DNA of 64,000 bases from Diphasiastrum complanatum (Eukaryota; Streptophyta; Lycopodiopsida; Lycopodiales; Lycopodiaceae), in NCBI GenBank assembly GCA_029204225.1, contig CM055098.1:26145473-26209472 (forward strand). Reading direction: 5' to 3'. Of this stretch, positions 36,046-48,431 are shown piece after piece (the first letter of the stretch is position 1; every line of letters starts with the position of its first letter). The translations under genes were made by a program, and so were the position numbers. A model generated the notes under the pieces. The model worked only from the letters and a program-made list of their open reading frames with translations, was not told the DNA's origin and ran no database searches.

Positions 36046-38340
36046 CTCCTCAAATCTAGCTTTGGAAACTATGATACTTTTATCAATTATTCCAAGTAAA
36101 GATCTTAGCTTAACAAATGAATCCTTAGGCAAGGATGTAGTGAACAAATCAGCTAAGTAACTCGATGAAGACATGTACATGTCGGAGCTCGATTTCTTTG
36201 GCTTGCACCTTTGTTGAGTAATGTAAATCAACTTTTGAATTTTATCTCTTTGGATTTGAATACCTAGACAATAGTGAGCTTCGTCCACATACAAAGTGAT
36301 GATAATAAAAGAATGATGTATTGACTTGAAGTAGACATTCAAATCTGAAGTGTTTGGTCTGTAGTCGTGATTGATAAGAAAAGCATTGATCCTTTGAAAC
36401 CATGCTCGAGCAGATTGCTTCAGGCCATATAGTGCTTTATGGAGTTTACATACATGATTGTGTTTACCTTCGATATTGTAACCTTCGGATTGCACCATGT
36501 AAATTCCATCTTCGATAACTCCATTAAGATATGTTGTTTGTACATCCATTTGATGTTTTTTGAAATCTGCTACAGCAGCAAATGCTTCTTGGTTTCCAAG
36601 GGGAGGCTCGAACCTGGGACCAAAGAAACTTTGGATGCCAAGCCAACCAACTGAGCCAACCCCATTGGGTACAGCAGCAAATGACAATAGAAGTATGATA
36701 GAAGAATGTTTAACTACTGGACTGAAGGTCTCAGTGTAGTCAACATTGTGTACCTGAGAAAATCCTCTGGCGACAAGTCAAGCCTTTCTTCGATCGATAC
36801 TTCCATCTGCCTTGTACTTGATTTTGAATAACCATTAACAATCAACTACATTTCTGCTAGCAGGTAAATCAATAATAGTCCAAGTCTGGTTCTTGATAAG
36901 ATGTGAATACTCTCTATCCATAGCTTCTTTCCAGAGATCAAAATCGGGATGACTGAGTGCCTCTTCGAAAGTCGTCGGTTCTTGGACAAGGTAAGCTACA
37001 GGCTTGTCGATATAACTGATAGGTGGTCTGCTTTCTCTTGTCGATCTTCTGGATAGTGGTCGAAGTTGATTACCTTCATCATGCTGTAGTTGCTCGACTG
37101 CAACATCATCATCTTCGAATTCGTTGCTGATAAGCTGTTTGTCGGGAGTAGACGAGCTAGGACCTTCCATAGGAATAGTAGACTTTGGAACTGGAATGTT
37201 CGATAATTTGGGAGATTCTGATACTTCGGCTATATGAGCTTTGCCCTTATCTTTGAGGTCGATAAACTGATCTTCACTGAAGATGACATCCCGGCTAGTG
37301 AATATTTTTGATTCGACAAGATCATACAACTTATAAGCTTTGTCTGAAGTAGTGTACCTGATGAAGATAGACTTGATACTTTGGAAGTCGAGTTCCTTTC
37401 TGAGATCATGCGGAATTTGCGCATAAGCGATACATCCAAAAATTTGTAAGTTCGTTAAAGCAGGTTGGAGCCTATCCAAACTTCGTATGGTGTTTTGTCT
37501 GAGAGACCTTTAGTAGAACATCTATTCTAAATACAAGCTGCAGTGGAAACAACTTCAGCCTAGTAGGACTTCAGAAGTGTCGCATGTGCTAGCATGCACT
37601 TTGCAATGTTCTGTTCTTTCTCTCAGCAAGATCATTCGAGTGAGACGAATAGGAGATAATGTATTGTTGCTCAATGCAGTTGCTAAGGCAATACTCCTTG
37701 AATTTGGTAGAGATGTATTCTCCCTCATTGTCGGACCTCCGTGCTTTATCCTTTTAACAGTTTGATTTTCTGCACGCTCTTTGAATTGTTGAAATATTTT
37801 GAAAGCCTCTGATTTCTGCTTCATAAAATAAACAATTGTTCTTCTGAAATATTCGTCAATGAAGGTAATAAAATACTTTGCATCAAGCAACAACGGAGTT
37901 TGCATTGGACCACATATATCTGAATGAACAACATCTAACAAATCTTTTGTTGCTCGATCTGAAGGAAATCCTAGTCTGCTTTCCAAGGATGTAGCTATGA
38001 CGGACAGAGAGGTTGACGTTATCGGCTGGATAGTCGAGATCAAGTGCTAGGGAACTTTTTACATGTATGAAACAGATGTATGATTCAAGTGTCCTAATCT
38101 GTGATGCCATAGTAATGCTTTATTGATAAGAACAGAGGTTTTCAAGGCTCGACTAGTATCAAAAAACAATGTGCCAATCTATATAAGTATCCATGCCTCT
38201 TGCCGAGTGCAAGGACCTTAGGTGCCCTATCGATAATTCGGTATTAATCAGCATTGATCAGACTCAAATTCTACCTTATGATCTAAATAAGTGATTCTAC
38301 TAACTGATAACAGATTTGCAGAGAGCTTAGGCACATAAAA
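36046..38340 (-). pseudogene. Reversed copia integrase-reverse transcriptase-RNase H remnant
   Basis: Minus-strand order: integrase core (38040-37555: LLDVVHSDICGPMQTPLL, YFITFIDEYFRRTIVYF), C-terminal core and linker (37479-36835: LQIFGCIAYAQIPHDLRKEL, SRDVIFSEDQF, then WKEAMDREYSHLIKNQTW). Next is reverse transcriptase (about 36600-36280: QMDVQTTYLNGVIEDGIYM, YGLKQSARAWFQR, TLYVDE). The YVD motif runs straight into LGIQIQRD, showing a palm deletion. A large RNase H deletion leaves only ADLFTTSLPKD before the LTR. It is interrupted by a SINE at 36585 and cut at 38340 by the LTR of another copia. Confidence 0.85.
36585..36669 (-). mobile_element. 85-bp tRNA-derived SINE with 14-bp target duplication
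   Basis: On the minus strand this insert has an A-box-like TTGGCTCAGTTGG and a B-box-like GGTTCGAGCCT about 30 bp downstream, the internal RNA polymerase III promoter of tRNA-derived SINEs. It is flanked by the perfect 14-bp direct repeat TACAGCAGCAAATG (36571-36584 and 36670-36683), and it interrupts a copia reverse transcriptase frame that resumes on the other side. The GGGGTTGGCTCAGTTGG start recalls plant Au-type SINEs, but the insert is much shorter than the roughly 180 bp of that family. There is no clear poly(A) or poly(T) tail. Confidence 0.8.
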
Positions 38341-38935
38341 TGTTGGAATTAAGCATCACTCCAACTCACCAGAAGTCAAATCATTAGCATTCGAGTCATC
38401 AGAACTCGAATCATTCAAATTCATCTCAATTTCTGAGCACCAGTACACTATGTAAATATGAACTCTCTCTCTACAACGACACTGCAACTTTAGTCTCTGA
38501 AGTTGAACGTCTGTGTAATCAATCAACTATAGCAGAAGCAGGATCGACGACGAACTCTTTGAGTTCGAGGTCTTCGAGTTCTACATCTTCTTCAACCTCC
38601 TTCGAGTTCGAGGTCCACGTCATCCACACTACCTTGTCCAACGCAAACCATGTTACAGTTCACTTTAGTACTTTTTGATAACTGCGTTGTTTCACTCTCA
38701 TTGCCCACACAGTCATTGTAACTATTCCATATACATAACGGTTGCTCACAAAAGAGGATGATGAAGAGACGTGCAGTGACATGCAGTGGAGAAGAGTGAA
38801 TCAGAGTCTCTGCGTGAACTCCATTGTGTCTTAATTATCTGATTTCTTAGAATCAGAGATATTTGAGATAGTGAAAGCTATTCAAGAAATAGAAATAGTT
38901 ATTTAATCTGCAGCTAGCTAAGTAAGATCATCGTG
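38341..38935 (+). repeat. 5' LTR of the host copia
   Basis: Starts TGTTGGAATTAAGC; ends about 38935 by comparison with the 3' LTR. No initiator-tRNA-Met primer site is seen in the 23 bp before the nested element. Confidence 0.8.
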
Positions 38936-39021
38936 TCGGAAAAGAGGGTATGACAATATGCTGAATTCAACCGTGTGGGACACCCTACACATGTACTTTT
39001 GATCTCCTAAGCCCAATAATA

Positions 39022-40524
39022 CCTTTGAAAAAGGCTTCTTATGAGACTTAGATATGGCACAAGCCTCACATGGCTTGAAATTCTTGGAGATAAGATTAGG
39101 CAAGCCAATAGCTTTGGCTTTCTTGACCACGGACACCATATAATTATAGTTAGGATGTCCCAACCTTCTATGCCAAAGTTCCTCCAAAGAAATATGAGAA
39201 GCAAAAGCACAATCACAAGAGTTAGCATACTCTTTGGGATCAAGCTTGTAGATTCCACCATATCTAGACCCAAATGCAAGGATCTCATCATGCTTCTTGA
39301 TTGTACATGTATCAACATTGAAATTCACATCTAGTCCACTATCAAACAATTGCCCAATACTAATAAGATTTTTTGTTAACTTAGGAACAAAAAGTACTTT
39401 AGACAGAGAAAGAACTTTTGATGAAGAAAGCTTTAAGGGAATGGTCTCTATGCCTTCAATAGCACACTCATGATCATTTGCTGTGTAGATGGACTTCTTG
39501 GCTCCTTCATAAGGTGACATGGATGAAAAAGAATGCTTGGAGCTACACATATGTGAAGAAGCTCCACTGTTGATATACCACGAACCATCCTTCTTGAAAG
39601 GTGATGAAGAAAAACTTGAGACCATAAGAGATCCCTCTCCATCACTTGCATGAGCATCTTCCTCTCTTCATTAGAAATGTTGGCTTGCTTGAATTGACTC
39701 TTCTTCTTGAAGCAATTGGTGGCAAAATGTCCCTTCTTGCCACAAAAGAAACACTTGATGTTTTTCTTCTTCTTCTTGGATGTGGAAGCTTGAGAGGACT
39801 CATCCTCTTCTCCTTTCTCCTTGGAAATAAGATTGTTCTTGCTTGAAGATGATTGGTGTTGATTCTTACTTCTTGTCTTGTGCTTGTCTTTGGTAAAGAG
39901 AGCTTTACCATCAATATTGAGAGACAGTCTCTCCATTTTCAAGAGTTTATACTCTTGTCTTGATTCTTCATAAATGAGCACACTTTGGAGTGCTTCCAAA
40001 CTTGGTAGCTCCTCCTTAATGGCATAACTCTGAACAAGGTTGCCATATTCCTCCTTTAACCCATTAAGTATGACTTGAACAAGTTCATTATGGTTGATGG
40101 AGTCTCCTATGCATGACAATTCTCTATGGAGGTCTTTAACTCTCATTACATAAGCTGAAGCACATTCATCACTTCTTTGTATACTTTGAAAATTTTGGTT
40201 TCTTAGTGTTAGAAGTCTAGAAGTATTATTTGCCTCATAGATGGACTTGAGAGTATCCCAAGCATCTTTGGCATTAGTACAAGCACCAATTTTTCTTAAG
40301 ATGTCATTTGAGACATTCATCTTAATATAATGTAGAGCCATCCTAGCTCTCTTTTTGTACTTTGGAATTTCTTGAGGAATTTGTGGTTCTTCTTCAATGC
40401 CAAGTACAATATCCATCACATCTTGTAGTATTAAGACAGATTCCATTCTAACCTTCCAAATTGAGTAATTGGAGGTTGACAATATTTCACTTGCTTCTAA
40501 TAGAAAGACACTCATTGAAGTCAT
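39022..40524 (-). pseudogene. Copia gag-protease-pre-integrase
   Basis: The gag frame starts at the ATG at 40524 (SNYSIWKVRMESVLILQD; MALHYIKMNVSND). It runs through a lysine-rich linker and CCHC knuckle CFFCGKKGHFATNC near residue 260-273, then shifts frame near 39620. The next frame (39625-39022) has the protease, whose motif reads YINSGASSHM, so the catalytic Asp is Asn. It continues into LWHRRLGHPNYNYM and KPCEAC of the pre-integrase zinc region. It is a close relative of 50340-51745, where the protease motif is intact. Confidence 0.85.
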
Positions 40525-41270
40525 AAAGAATGATGGAAATCAAAAAATATGGATGAAGAAAATTGCCTATTTTCTCACTATAGGAACCAATCAAGGGCAA
40601 AAAACCAAATCCTATGTAAGACAAAGCAAAAAAGAAACTGTGAGATAGATCTCACTAATTTGACAATCTCTCTAAAACAAGATTTGAATCTTAAAAAAAG
40701 ATGAAGTATGGCAAAAGTTATGGTTCTCTGAATTTCACACGTGTGAAATACTCCAAAAATGTCAAATTGACTCAAATACAGTCTATTTGTATGAAACAAT
40801 TTGCCTAGAACCTATAATTTTGTCTAAATCACATATAGATGAGATTGTTCAACTTCTGGATGATTTTTGTGGTCATTCAAGCAATAAATGACATGTACAC
40901 ATGATTTGCCATAGGTCTAGGCGCCCTACCTATGACTCTTCAAAAGCTTATAACTTTTGATTGGCTTATCCAACTGTCATGATTCAAATTGCATTAGACT
41001 CTACCATTTCTAGCTTTCTAGTGGGCTAATTTGCACGAAATTTGGATCTAAGGTGAGAGAAAACCACCAAACTGAAAATGGGTAGATTTCACACATGCCA
41101 ACACCTGAAATTCCGTACAGTACCTGATCTGGACCATTCAAAGTGGTTTGAAGCTCTAAATCACCAGAAAACTGCAAACTAGCTAGAAAGAGAATCTAGA
41201 CAATTCCTAGCTTGAAATCTGATCAAATCTGCAAACTTTTTGATTAGATTTGCTTGTAAAACTTAGGTAG
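40525..41270 (-). other. 5' leader of the nested reversed copia
   Basis: Non-coding stretch between primer site and gag on the minus strand, corresponding in position to 49945-50339 of the + strand relative. Confidence 0.5.
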
Positions 41271-41282
41271 GCTCTGATACCA
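41271..41282 (-). other. Primer-binding site (nested reversed copia)
   Basis: The reverse complement TGGTATCAGAGC lies directly next to the LTR. Confidence 0.9.
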
Positions 41283-41868
41283 TGCTGAATTCAACCGTGT
41301 GGGATGTCCTACACATGTACTTTTGATCTCCTAAGCCCAATAATACCATAAAGATTAGACTAGCATTGGTTGTCAATAGGAAAGCTGATCATACAAGAAA
41401 TATTATTGTGTTACAAGCAAGATCTGTCAACAAAACATAAGACTAAGCATCATAAATGCCTCAACTCGGCTAGAGAGAGAAAATAGAAAATACAAAACTC
41501 ATGTAGAGAGAGAGGGCACAAAGAGTTTGTCTCCAAATTTGCATTACACACAAATTTCATCATTTTCTCAATGAGAGTACATCACATATATATAGATCCA
41601 TGGACTCTCCTCTTTCTTTGAGTTGAATTGGAGTTGTGAATCCACCTCATAAGCTATCTAGACTTATTCAAGCCACCTCACTATGTCTAATTGTGCCACC
41701 TAGTCTTTTCATGCATTAAATGTGGCATGTAAAGTACAAATGGCAATTCCTATGGTAGCTTGAGTTTCTACTTCTACCTACCTTGAATATTTTATTCTAA
41801 GATGGGTCTTTACTAAGCCAAAAGAGCTCAATTCATCTTTGGCATTTTTAGGACCCCTACTCACAACA
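41283..41868 (-). repeat. 5' LTR of the nested reversed copia
   Basis: On the minus strand TGTTGTGAG... to ...GAATTCAGCA, 586 bp; a TATATATAGAT box lies about 41590. The first 60 bp from the primer-site side recur at 38959-39021. Confidence 0.7.
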
Positions 41869-42089
41869 TTAGATAGATTTTTCCAATATTTTGACAAATT
41901 TAGTATTGGTACTTAGCAATACTCCTGACCTGTCTCTGCAAAAGGTGCCCAAGCTTATTGTAGGAAGAAGTAAGAAGAAAAAGCTTATCTACGTCAAATT
42001 CGAAGACAATTGCTCTCTATTCAAATAAGCAACTGTCGAAACCTCTCTTGAAGACCCAGCTCTGCTAATAACACAAGATGAACCCATTA

Positions 42090-43839
42090 GAGATGCAATG
42101 GATTAGTATCTCAAATCTGGTGCTTCTCAGCACATGACTTCATGCAAGTCCTTATTCGAAGACCTCACACCAGCAGAATCGAAATTATGTCTACTTCGGT
42201 GACTCAAGTGCACTGCAGATCGAAGGCAAAGGATCTATATGCCTTTATCTTCCTAATGGAAAATTGACCTTACTCAAGGAGGTACTGTACATACCCAAAC
42301 TGACCAAAAATTTATTGTCAGTTAGCAAGCTCACTGATCAGGACTACAAAGCCTTGTTCGATTCGAGGCAATGTACCAATCTGGACAAGAACAATAAAGA
42401 AATCCTCTCTGCAAACAGAAAAAGTAATTTGTACATTCTGGGTCACAAATATGCACTTTCTACTAATGTCAGTACTTCAAATGCCCAATTATGGCATCAA
42501 AGATTAGGACACTTAAACATGAGATCAATCTTGTATATGCATCATAACAATATGGTCAAGGATCAAAACTTTAATGCTACCTCCACTGACATTCAACATG
42601 TCCGTGAGATGTGTTTACTAGGCAAACAACCTAGATCAAGATTCCCAAAAGGACAAGCCACTAGAGCTAAGTCCATTCTAGAATTGATACATAGTGATCT
42701 ATGTGGCCCTATGAGTAGTCCCTCTCTGGGTTCAGCGCTATATTTTATCACTTTTATCGATGATTATTCGAGATTTACTAACATTATACTCATTAAGAAC
42801 AGATCTGAGACATTCAACTATTTCAAAGATTAGGACACTTAAACATGAGATCAATCTTGTACATGCATCATAACAATATGGTCAAGGATCAAAACTTTAA
42901 TGCTACCTCCACTGACATTCAACATGTCCGTGAGATGTGTTTACTAGGCAAACAACCTAGATCAAGTTCCCAAAAGGACAAGCCACTAGAGCTAAGTCCA
43001 TTCTATAATTGATACATAGTGATCTATGTGGCCCTCCTCTCTGGGTTCAGCGCTATATTTTATCACTTTTATCGATGATTATTCGAGATTTACTAACATT
43101 ATACTCATTAAGAACAGGTCTGAGGCATTCAACTATTTCAAAGATTTCAAACAATTTATTGAGACACAAACTGGTCAACGACTCATGACCCTTTGTACAG
43201 ACGATGGTGGAGAGTTTTTGTCAAACGAAATGTTCGACTATCTGGCATTCGACATTCATCATCAGTTCACCACCAGCTACACACCACAACAGAATGGATT
43301 AGCCGAAAGGAAGAACTGAACATTGCTAAATGTAGCACGATCAATGATGTCAAATGCTCAGCTCACCAAAAAATTTTGAGTTGCAACAACTTGCTATCTA
43401 TAGAACTATTCGGGTACCAAAGCAGTTGACTTAAAGACTCTCTTTGAAGCTTTCTATGGCTACAAACCGAGTTTAAGACACCTTCGAGTGTCTGGCTATC
43501 TTTGTTATGTACACATTCTCTCTGATCTAAGAAAGAAACTTGACCAGGAGTATCTTCATTGGATAGTTGACATCCCATAAGTCTTCCTCGAAGACAAATT
43601 CTTCGACTTCAAGTAGAAGCAACAAATGCAAGAGTTCATCCCAATGACTCCCATTACCATCGACAGGCCTCGACCTGTGACTGTTCCAACGAACATCGAA
43701 GATACCCCTGTCACAACAAGACTATAGTTCAAAGATCTGCTCGACATCGACAAGAACCTGATTGTTTCACCCCTTAGGCATTCATCATCAACGATGAACC
43801 TACTTCAGTAACAGAAGCATTGTCGAGTTCGAATGCAGA
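42090..43839 (+). pseudogene. Host copia protease-integrase with 320-bp tandem duplication
   Basis: A protease remnant (SGASQHMTSCKSLF, about 42118) is followed by a 189-codon frame (42264-42833): VLYIPKLTKNLLSVSKL, LWHQRLGHLNMRS, then LIHSDLCGPMSSPSLG and YFITFIDDYSRFT of integrase. Then 42497-42822 is repeated at 42823-43137, which breaks the frame. After the second copy integrase continues (LCTDDGGEF, SYTPQQNGLAERKN) with stops, into a decayed linker that ends at the solo LTR. Confidence 0.85.
42497..43137. repeat. Tandem duplication, 326 + 315 bp
   Basis: Unit 1 is 42497-42822 and unit 2 is 42823-43137; unit 2 is shorter by 1- and 10-bp deletions. TCAAAGATT occurs at 42497, 42823 and 43138, so the duplication edges coincide with a 9-bp microhomology. 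Confidence 0.92.
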
Positions 43840-46800
43840 TGTTAGGGCCATTTTCGGCAGGGGATTGGTCCAGCCAAAACATCCTAAAAGGGTCAAGGGG
43901 CCCCACCTCTAGTGGCGGTTCGGCCCTACGTGAGAACCAAGGTGGTGTTTTTCAACCGCGAATGGTGGACGGTTGCTCTGGTATTTCACAGAGGTCGGGT
44001 CTAGCTGACACGCTTCATAAATGACGAAAATAAAACGCTTCTGAGCTTTGACGGTTTATTGTGGTTTAAACTATCAGTTCTATCTTAGACAAGCATAGAG
44101 GAAAACACATTCACCTTTTAAAACCATATCCATATTATTACTTCCAAACCATGCTAATAAACGGTTACAAGCGTTCTTGCTTTCACTATACGTCAACCCT
44201 GATGGCCTTCTCTATTGCCCCGTGCTCCCCAACCGATGAGAGTTTTCCAGGCTCTCAGAGATACGGTTGCAAGGAGGGGGTGCTAGTACTTTTGGTTGCA
44301 ATGATTCACTAGCTTTCTAGGGTCACGGTTCCGTAAAACTTCGGATCACTAATTCGTGTTAGGATCTTGCTAATATCTCTTTCCCCATTGAATTCGGTTT
44401 ACCATTAGTAAAAATCTTACATGGGCTAAAAGTCGATTTACTGTCTATGATGTGCTCGTGGGGTGCAAGTTATACCCACCGCTTTTTTTGCTAAGCGGCG
44501 GTATTTTTGCCGACCGTCGGGTCTAGGTATTTCGCTAGACGGTACCGACGGCGGGTGTGACTAGTGCGATGCTTTAACCAAGGTGGTGTTTTTCAACCAC
44601 AAATGGTAGACGGCCCGCTCTGGTATTTCACAGAGGTCGGGTCCAGCTGACACGCCTCATAAATGACGAAAATAAAACTCTTCTGAACTTTGACGGTTTA
44701 TTGCGGTTTAAACTATCAGTTCTATCTTAGACAAGCATAGAATAAAACACATTCACCTTTTAAAACTGTATCCATATAATTACTTCCAAACCATGCTAAT
44801 AAACCCTGGTTACAAGCGTTCTTGCTTTCACTAAACGTCGATAACCGAAAATCAATCAGTCCCTTAATTAACCCCGCAACATATGACATTCATTACTATA
44901 GTTCTCAACTGAACTCTAGTTCATGCTTAAAAACCCGATTCACTACCAAACCTTACAAATAGTCACCAACGTAAATGAGTACAACTGAAAATTACAACCA
45001 TCAGCAACACTGAAATCTGTAGGACCTCGGAAAAACTTGACGTAATTAGTCCTTCAACAAGCTTACTTCCCTAGACCATTCATAACAACCTCCTTCAAAG
45101 TGTAAAATCCTATCTTACACATCTCACATCCCATTCCAATTTAAGTTAAGAGCTTACAAACAAAACTTCAAGAAATGGAAGTGACTAGAAAGAAAGTTTA
45201 AGTCAAAAACTCACCTCAATGTGCAATTAGGTAGTCGTTGCGTGGAAACTCTAGTCATGAACCTTGTAGCAAAAATCAGAGCCAGACATGTTGACGCAGT
45301 TTTCTCCACTTTATGCGTGTCCGATTGAATGGTGTAAAAAGAGAAAATGAAATTTTATGGAATATGAACGGTGCAATTGAAATGTTAACGGTTCAGTTGA
45401 GAGAAAATTGAACCGAAAATTTGTAAAAAAAAAACATACCAGAAAGATACAATGGCTAAAAAAATCAGCAACCCATCACTCACACCAAGCCCTCAAGCAA
45501 ACCATCCCACTCATTCAAGATATAAGCCTACTAGTATGACAATGGACTACAACCAACCAACCAACTCTCACCATGAAATCACTCTCACCCATCAATCCTC
45601 TCAACAAAAGCAAGTAAAAATCCTCTCCAAGTAATTTGAAGCACTCAATTATGAACTCACACTAGTAATGAGGTCCAAGCAATCAACACAAACAACCACA
45701 ATCTCTCAACTCCTCAATATGAGCAAGCAAACATAGTAAGTAACATCACTCCCAAACCACAAGACAACTACAACTCTCAACTCTCAAACATACCCACTCC
45801 TAAAAATACTAACACACAAAAGTACTAACATACACAAATACTAACATTTTAACAACCCTAACATAGAGCACCACCATTCACAATCACTTACACCAAAATG
45901 GAACTAACTTCCAAGCATCCTCAAGCAAGCAAGTTCTCATCAAAAAGACTCTCAACCAACATCACATCAAAACTATCACATCAAACTCATCAAACTCTCC
46001 ACTCTCAACTTAGCAACTATCAACATCATCTCATTATCCAAAATTCCAACTATCATCCAACTATCTCTTAACACAAAGAGTGGCCTCCTTTTATAGTGAA
46101 TCCCAAGTGTCCCCCTTCAAAATGTCATCTTGTCATTCTTCATGCCCTTCAAGCCCTCTTTGCCATTTGTCCCCAACCCATTTGATAGTACACCTAGTGG
46201 CCTCCATAAGAGAGTGGGGAAGTGGTGCATTCAAGGCTCTCTTCTAAAACTAGCCAAGATGCCACTTTTGTCAAAGGCTAGGGAGGCCATTTAAGTTTCC
46301 TCTTTTGTACACCTTAGAAGCCCAAAATGTCAATGGCTAGTGGGTGTACCTCTCAATTTTTATAGCCTCCAAGGTGTTTTGGCATTTAATATCCAAATTT
46401 TGGGTGAGGCCCTTTTTCAACCCCTATTTTTAGTAGGCGGCCTTCGTTTTTCTTTGGGTACCTATGTTTTCGGCCTTCCTTTGATTTTTCAAGGGTCGTG
46501 CGCCTATTGCTCATTTGTCTGGGTTTTTGGCCTGTTGGGTAACCACTTGGCCCACACATTTCGTTAATTGTCCGTAAATTGCCCAAACTTTGTCGTTAGG
46601 GTTTCTGTGACTCCTTGATACTGAATCCATATTTTTCGGTCCCGTTTTTACCCGAAACTTTTCTTTCTCGGTTTTTTCTTCTGTGGTTGACTTTTTCGGC
46701 ATTCATGACTAGGGCTCCCACTTTCCCTGAAAAATACACTGAGTGATCATATATAAGTAAAAATGAACTCAGTACATGGTGAGATTTTAGCACGGTCATA

Positions 46801-47167
46801 CTGGCTATTTTTTTACAACTGGCCATTTTTTTGAAAAGCCGTAAAATATTTATCGGTCATTTCTAAGGCCGCAAAATTTGCTCTAGCCTCATTTAGGACG
46901 GGCTGGGACCCAATTCTAGGTGGACCGGCACTTTTGGCTCGGTCTTACAAAACTTGACCACAAAATATTTTTGACGGTTTTTTCGAAAGTCAGTTTTTTA
47001 CTTTCAAACTGTGTCTAGCCACTTTAGGACGGGCTGGGAGCCAGTTCTAAGGCAAATTTGTGCCGATTTTTCTCTAATAACCGGGTTTTACATGCCGATT
47101 TTTTCAATTATTGTGAACTTAAACTTCAATATTAGCTCAATTTTCCGTGCAAAAATATCAGCTAACA
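43840..47167. mobile_element. 3.3-kb solo LTR with 5-bp target duplication
   Basis: The segment begins TGTTAG and ends CTAACA and is flanked by GCAGA on both sides (43835-43839 and 47168-47172). No primer site, polypurine tract or coding frame was found inside, and no second LTR copy within. It therefore looks like an unusually long solo LTR left by recombination of a large LTR retrotransposon. It carries a roughly 260-bp direct repeat (43935-44194 and 44576-44841). It sits between host copia integrase and reverse transcriptase. Confidence 0.75.
43935..44841. repeat. Direct repeat (about 260 bp, two copies) in the solo LTR
   Basis: Copies 43935-44194 and 44576-44841 share long blocks such as 'ggtatttcacagaggtcgggt' and 'ttccaaaccatgctaataaa' and differ at roughly one base in twelve. 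Confidence 0.85.
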
Positions 47168-47172
47168 GCAGA

Positions 47173-48420
47173 CAACTGACGTTCTGCCATACATGCTGAG
47201 TACAATTCATTGATGATGAACAAGACCTGACATATTGTCGAAGCTCCTACAGATGCAAAGATCATCGACACCAAGTGGATTTTCAAGTTGAAGTTCAATG
47301 CAAATGGTTCAACATCCAGATGGAAAGCTCGACTAGTCATCAAAGGTTATGAACAAACCTATGGGATTGACTACACTGAGACATACAGTCCAGTCATAAA
47401 ACTTCAGTCAATTTGATTTTTATTCACTTTCGTAGCTGCCAAGATATGGAAGTACACCAGTTGGATGTTCAGACGGTCTTTTTGAATGGATATATACAAG
47501 AAGACATCTACATCTATCAACTTGAAGGTTACGTCCTTCAAGGCCAAGAACATAAGGTTTGTAAGCTGCAAAGGGCTCTCCACGGGCTAAAGTGAGCTCC
47601 AAGGGTCTGGTTTGATAGAATCAATCGATTCTTGTTGCAGCATGACTTCATCCCAAACTCTGTTGACTCTAATGTTTATCTCAAACACAGAGGCTCAAGC
47701 TATGTTATAATAGCTCTATATGTTGATGACTCATTGATCATCAACAATTCGAATCAGTTGCTTCATGAGACGAAGACACTTTTGTCAAAGGAATTCGAAA
47801 TGACTGATTGAGACCTTTTGCACTACCTTCTGGGAATCGAGATAACTAGAGACAGAGTGAAGAGAAGTATCATGTTAAGTCAAGAAAGGTATCTAACCAA
47901 TGTACTCTACATGTATGGCATGAAAAACTGCAAGTCAATAGACTCGCCTATGGACCCAAGATTGAAATTGTCAAATGATATGTGTCCGAAAACTGATGCA
48001 GAGAAGCAACAGATGTGCAACTACCCCTATCAGTCGATAGTTAGATCGATCATGTATTTGATGGTCTACAACCGACCTGATCTAGCATTTACATTCAGCA
48101 CATTGTCATCGTAGCTACCTTTGTAGTGAAGAAAATTATCTGGCTTAGAAGATTGCTTCAGGATCTTATGATCTCTCAAATCAGTCCAACTATACTCTAT
48201 TGCGATAATTAGAGCTGCATTGCTCTATCTCTGAATCCACGAACTCATTCTAAAACTAAACACATTGAAGTTCAATTTCATTTTCTTAGAGAGAAAGTTT
48301 AGAATAAGGATGTTCTACGACCAATATGTTGGCTGATATCTTGACTAAGCCTCTGTCAAGAGAAAAGCATGCTGCATTATGTAGCTTGCTTAATTTCATT
48401 CAGGATCCTAGGAGTTAAGC
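47173..48420 (+). pseudogene. Host copia reverse transcriptase and RNase H remnant
   Basis: Reverse transcriptase reads KWIFKLKFNANGS, YGIDYTETYSPVIK, then (stop and frame change) QLDVQTVFLNGYIQEDIYIYQ. Next come ALYVDDSLIINNSN with the catalytic YVDD intact (about 47720), LLGIEITRDR, YLTNVLYMYGMKNCKSIDSPMDP and NRPDLAFTFSTLSS. Stops occur at about 47416, 47594, 47809 and 48115. RNase H is mostly deleted; only KTKHIEVQFHF and LTKPL pieces remain before the polypurine tract. Confidence 0.88.
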
Positions 48421-48431
48421 TTAAGGGGGGG
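48421..48431 (+). other. Polypurine tract of the host copia
   Basis: TTAAGGGGGGG immediately before the LTR start TGCTGGAATC. Confidence 0.85.

Larger units (their letters stand above)
38959..41868 (-). mobile_element. Reversed copia nested in the host copia
   Basis: Minus-strand order: 5' LTR (41868-41283), primer site (41282-41271), gag, protease, pre-integrase, then an abrupt join to a 63-bp remnant of the 3' LTR (38959-39021). The remnant is identical in type to the first 60 bp at 41283. So integrase, reverse transcriptase, RNase H and most of the 3' LTR were deleted in one event. Confidence 0.8.

Noticed and set aside
36585-36669. A tRNA gene
   Set aside because: A and B boxes are present, but I could not form a full cloverleaf with an acceptor stem, and the 14-bp target duplication shows a retroposed SINE.
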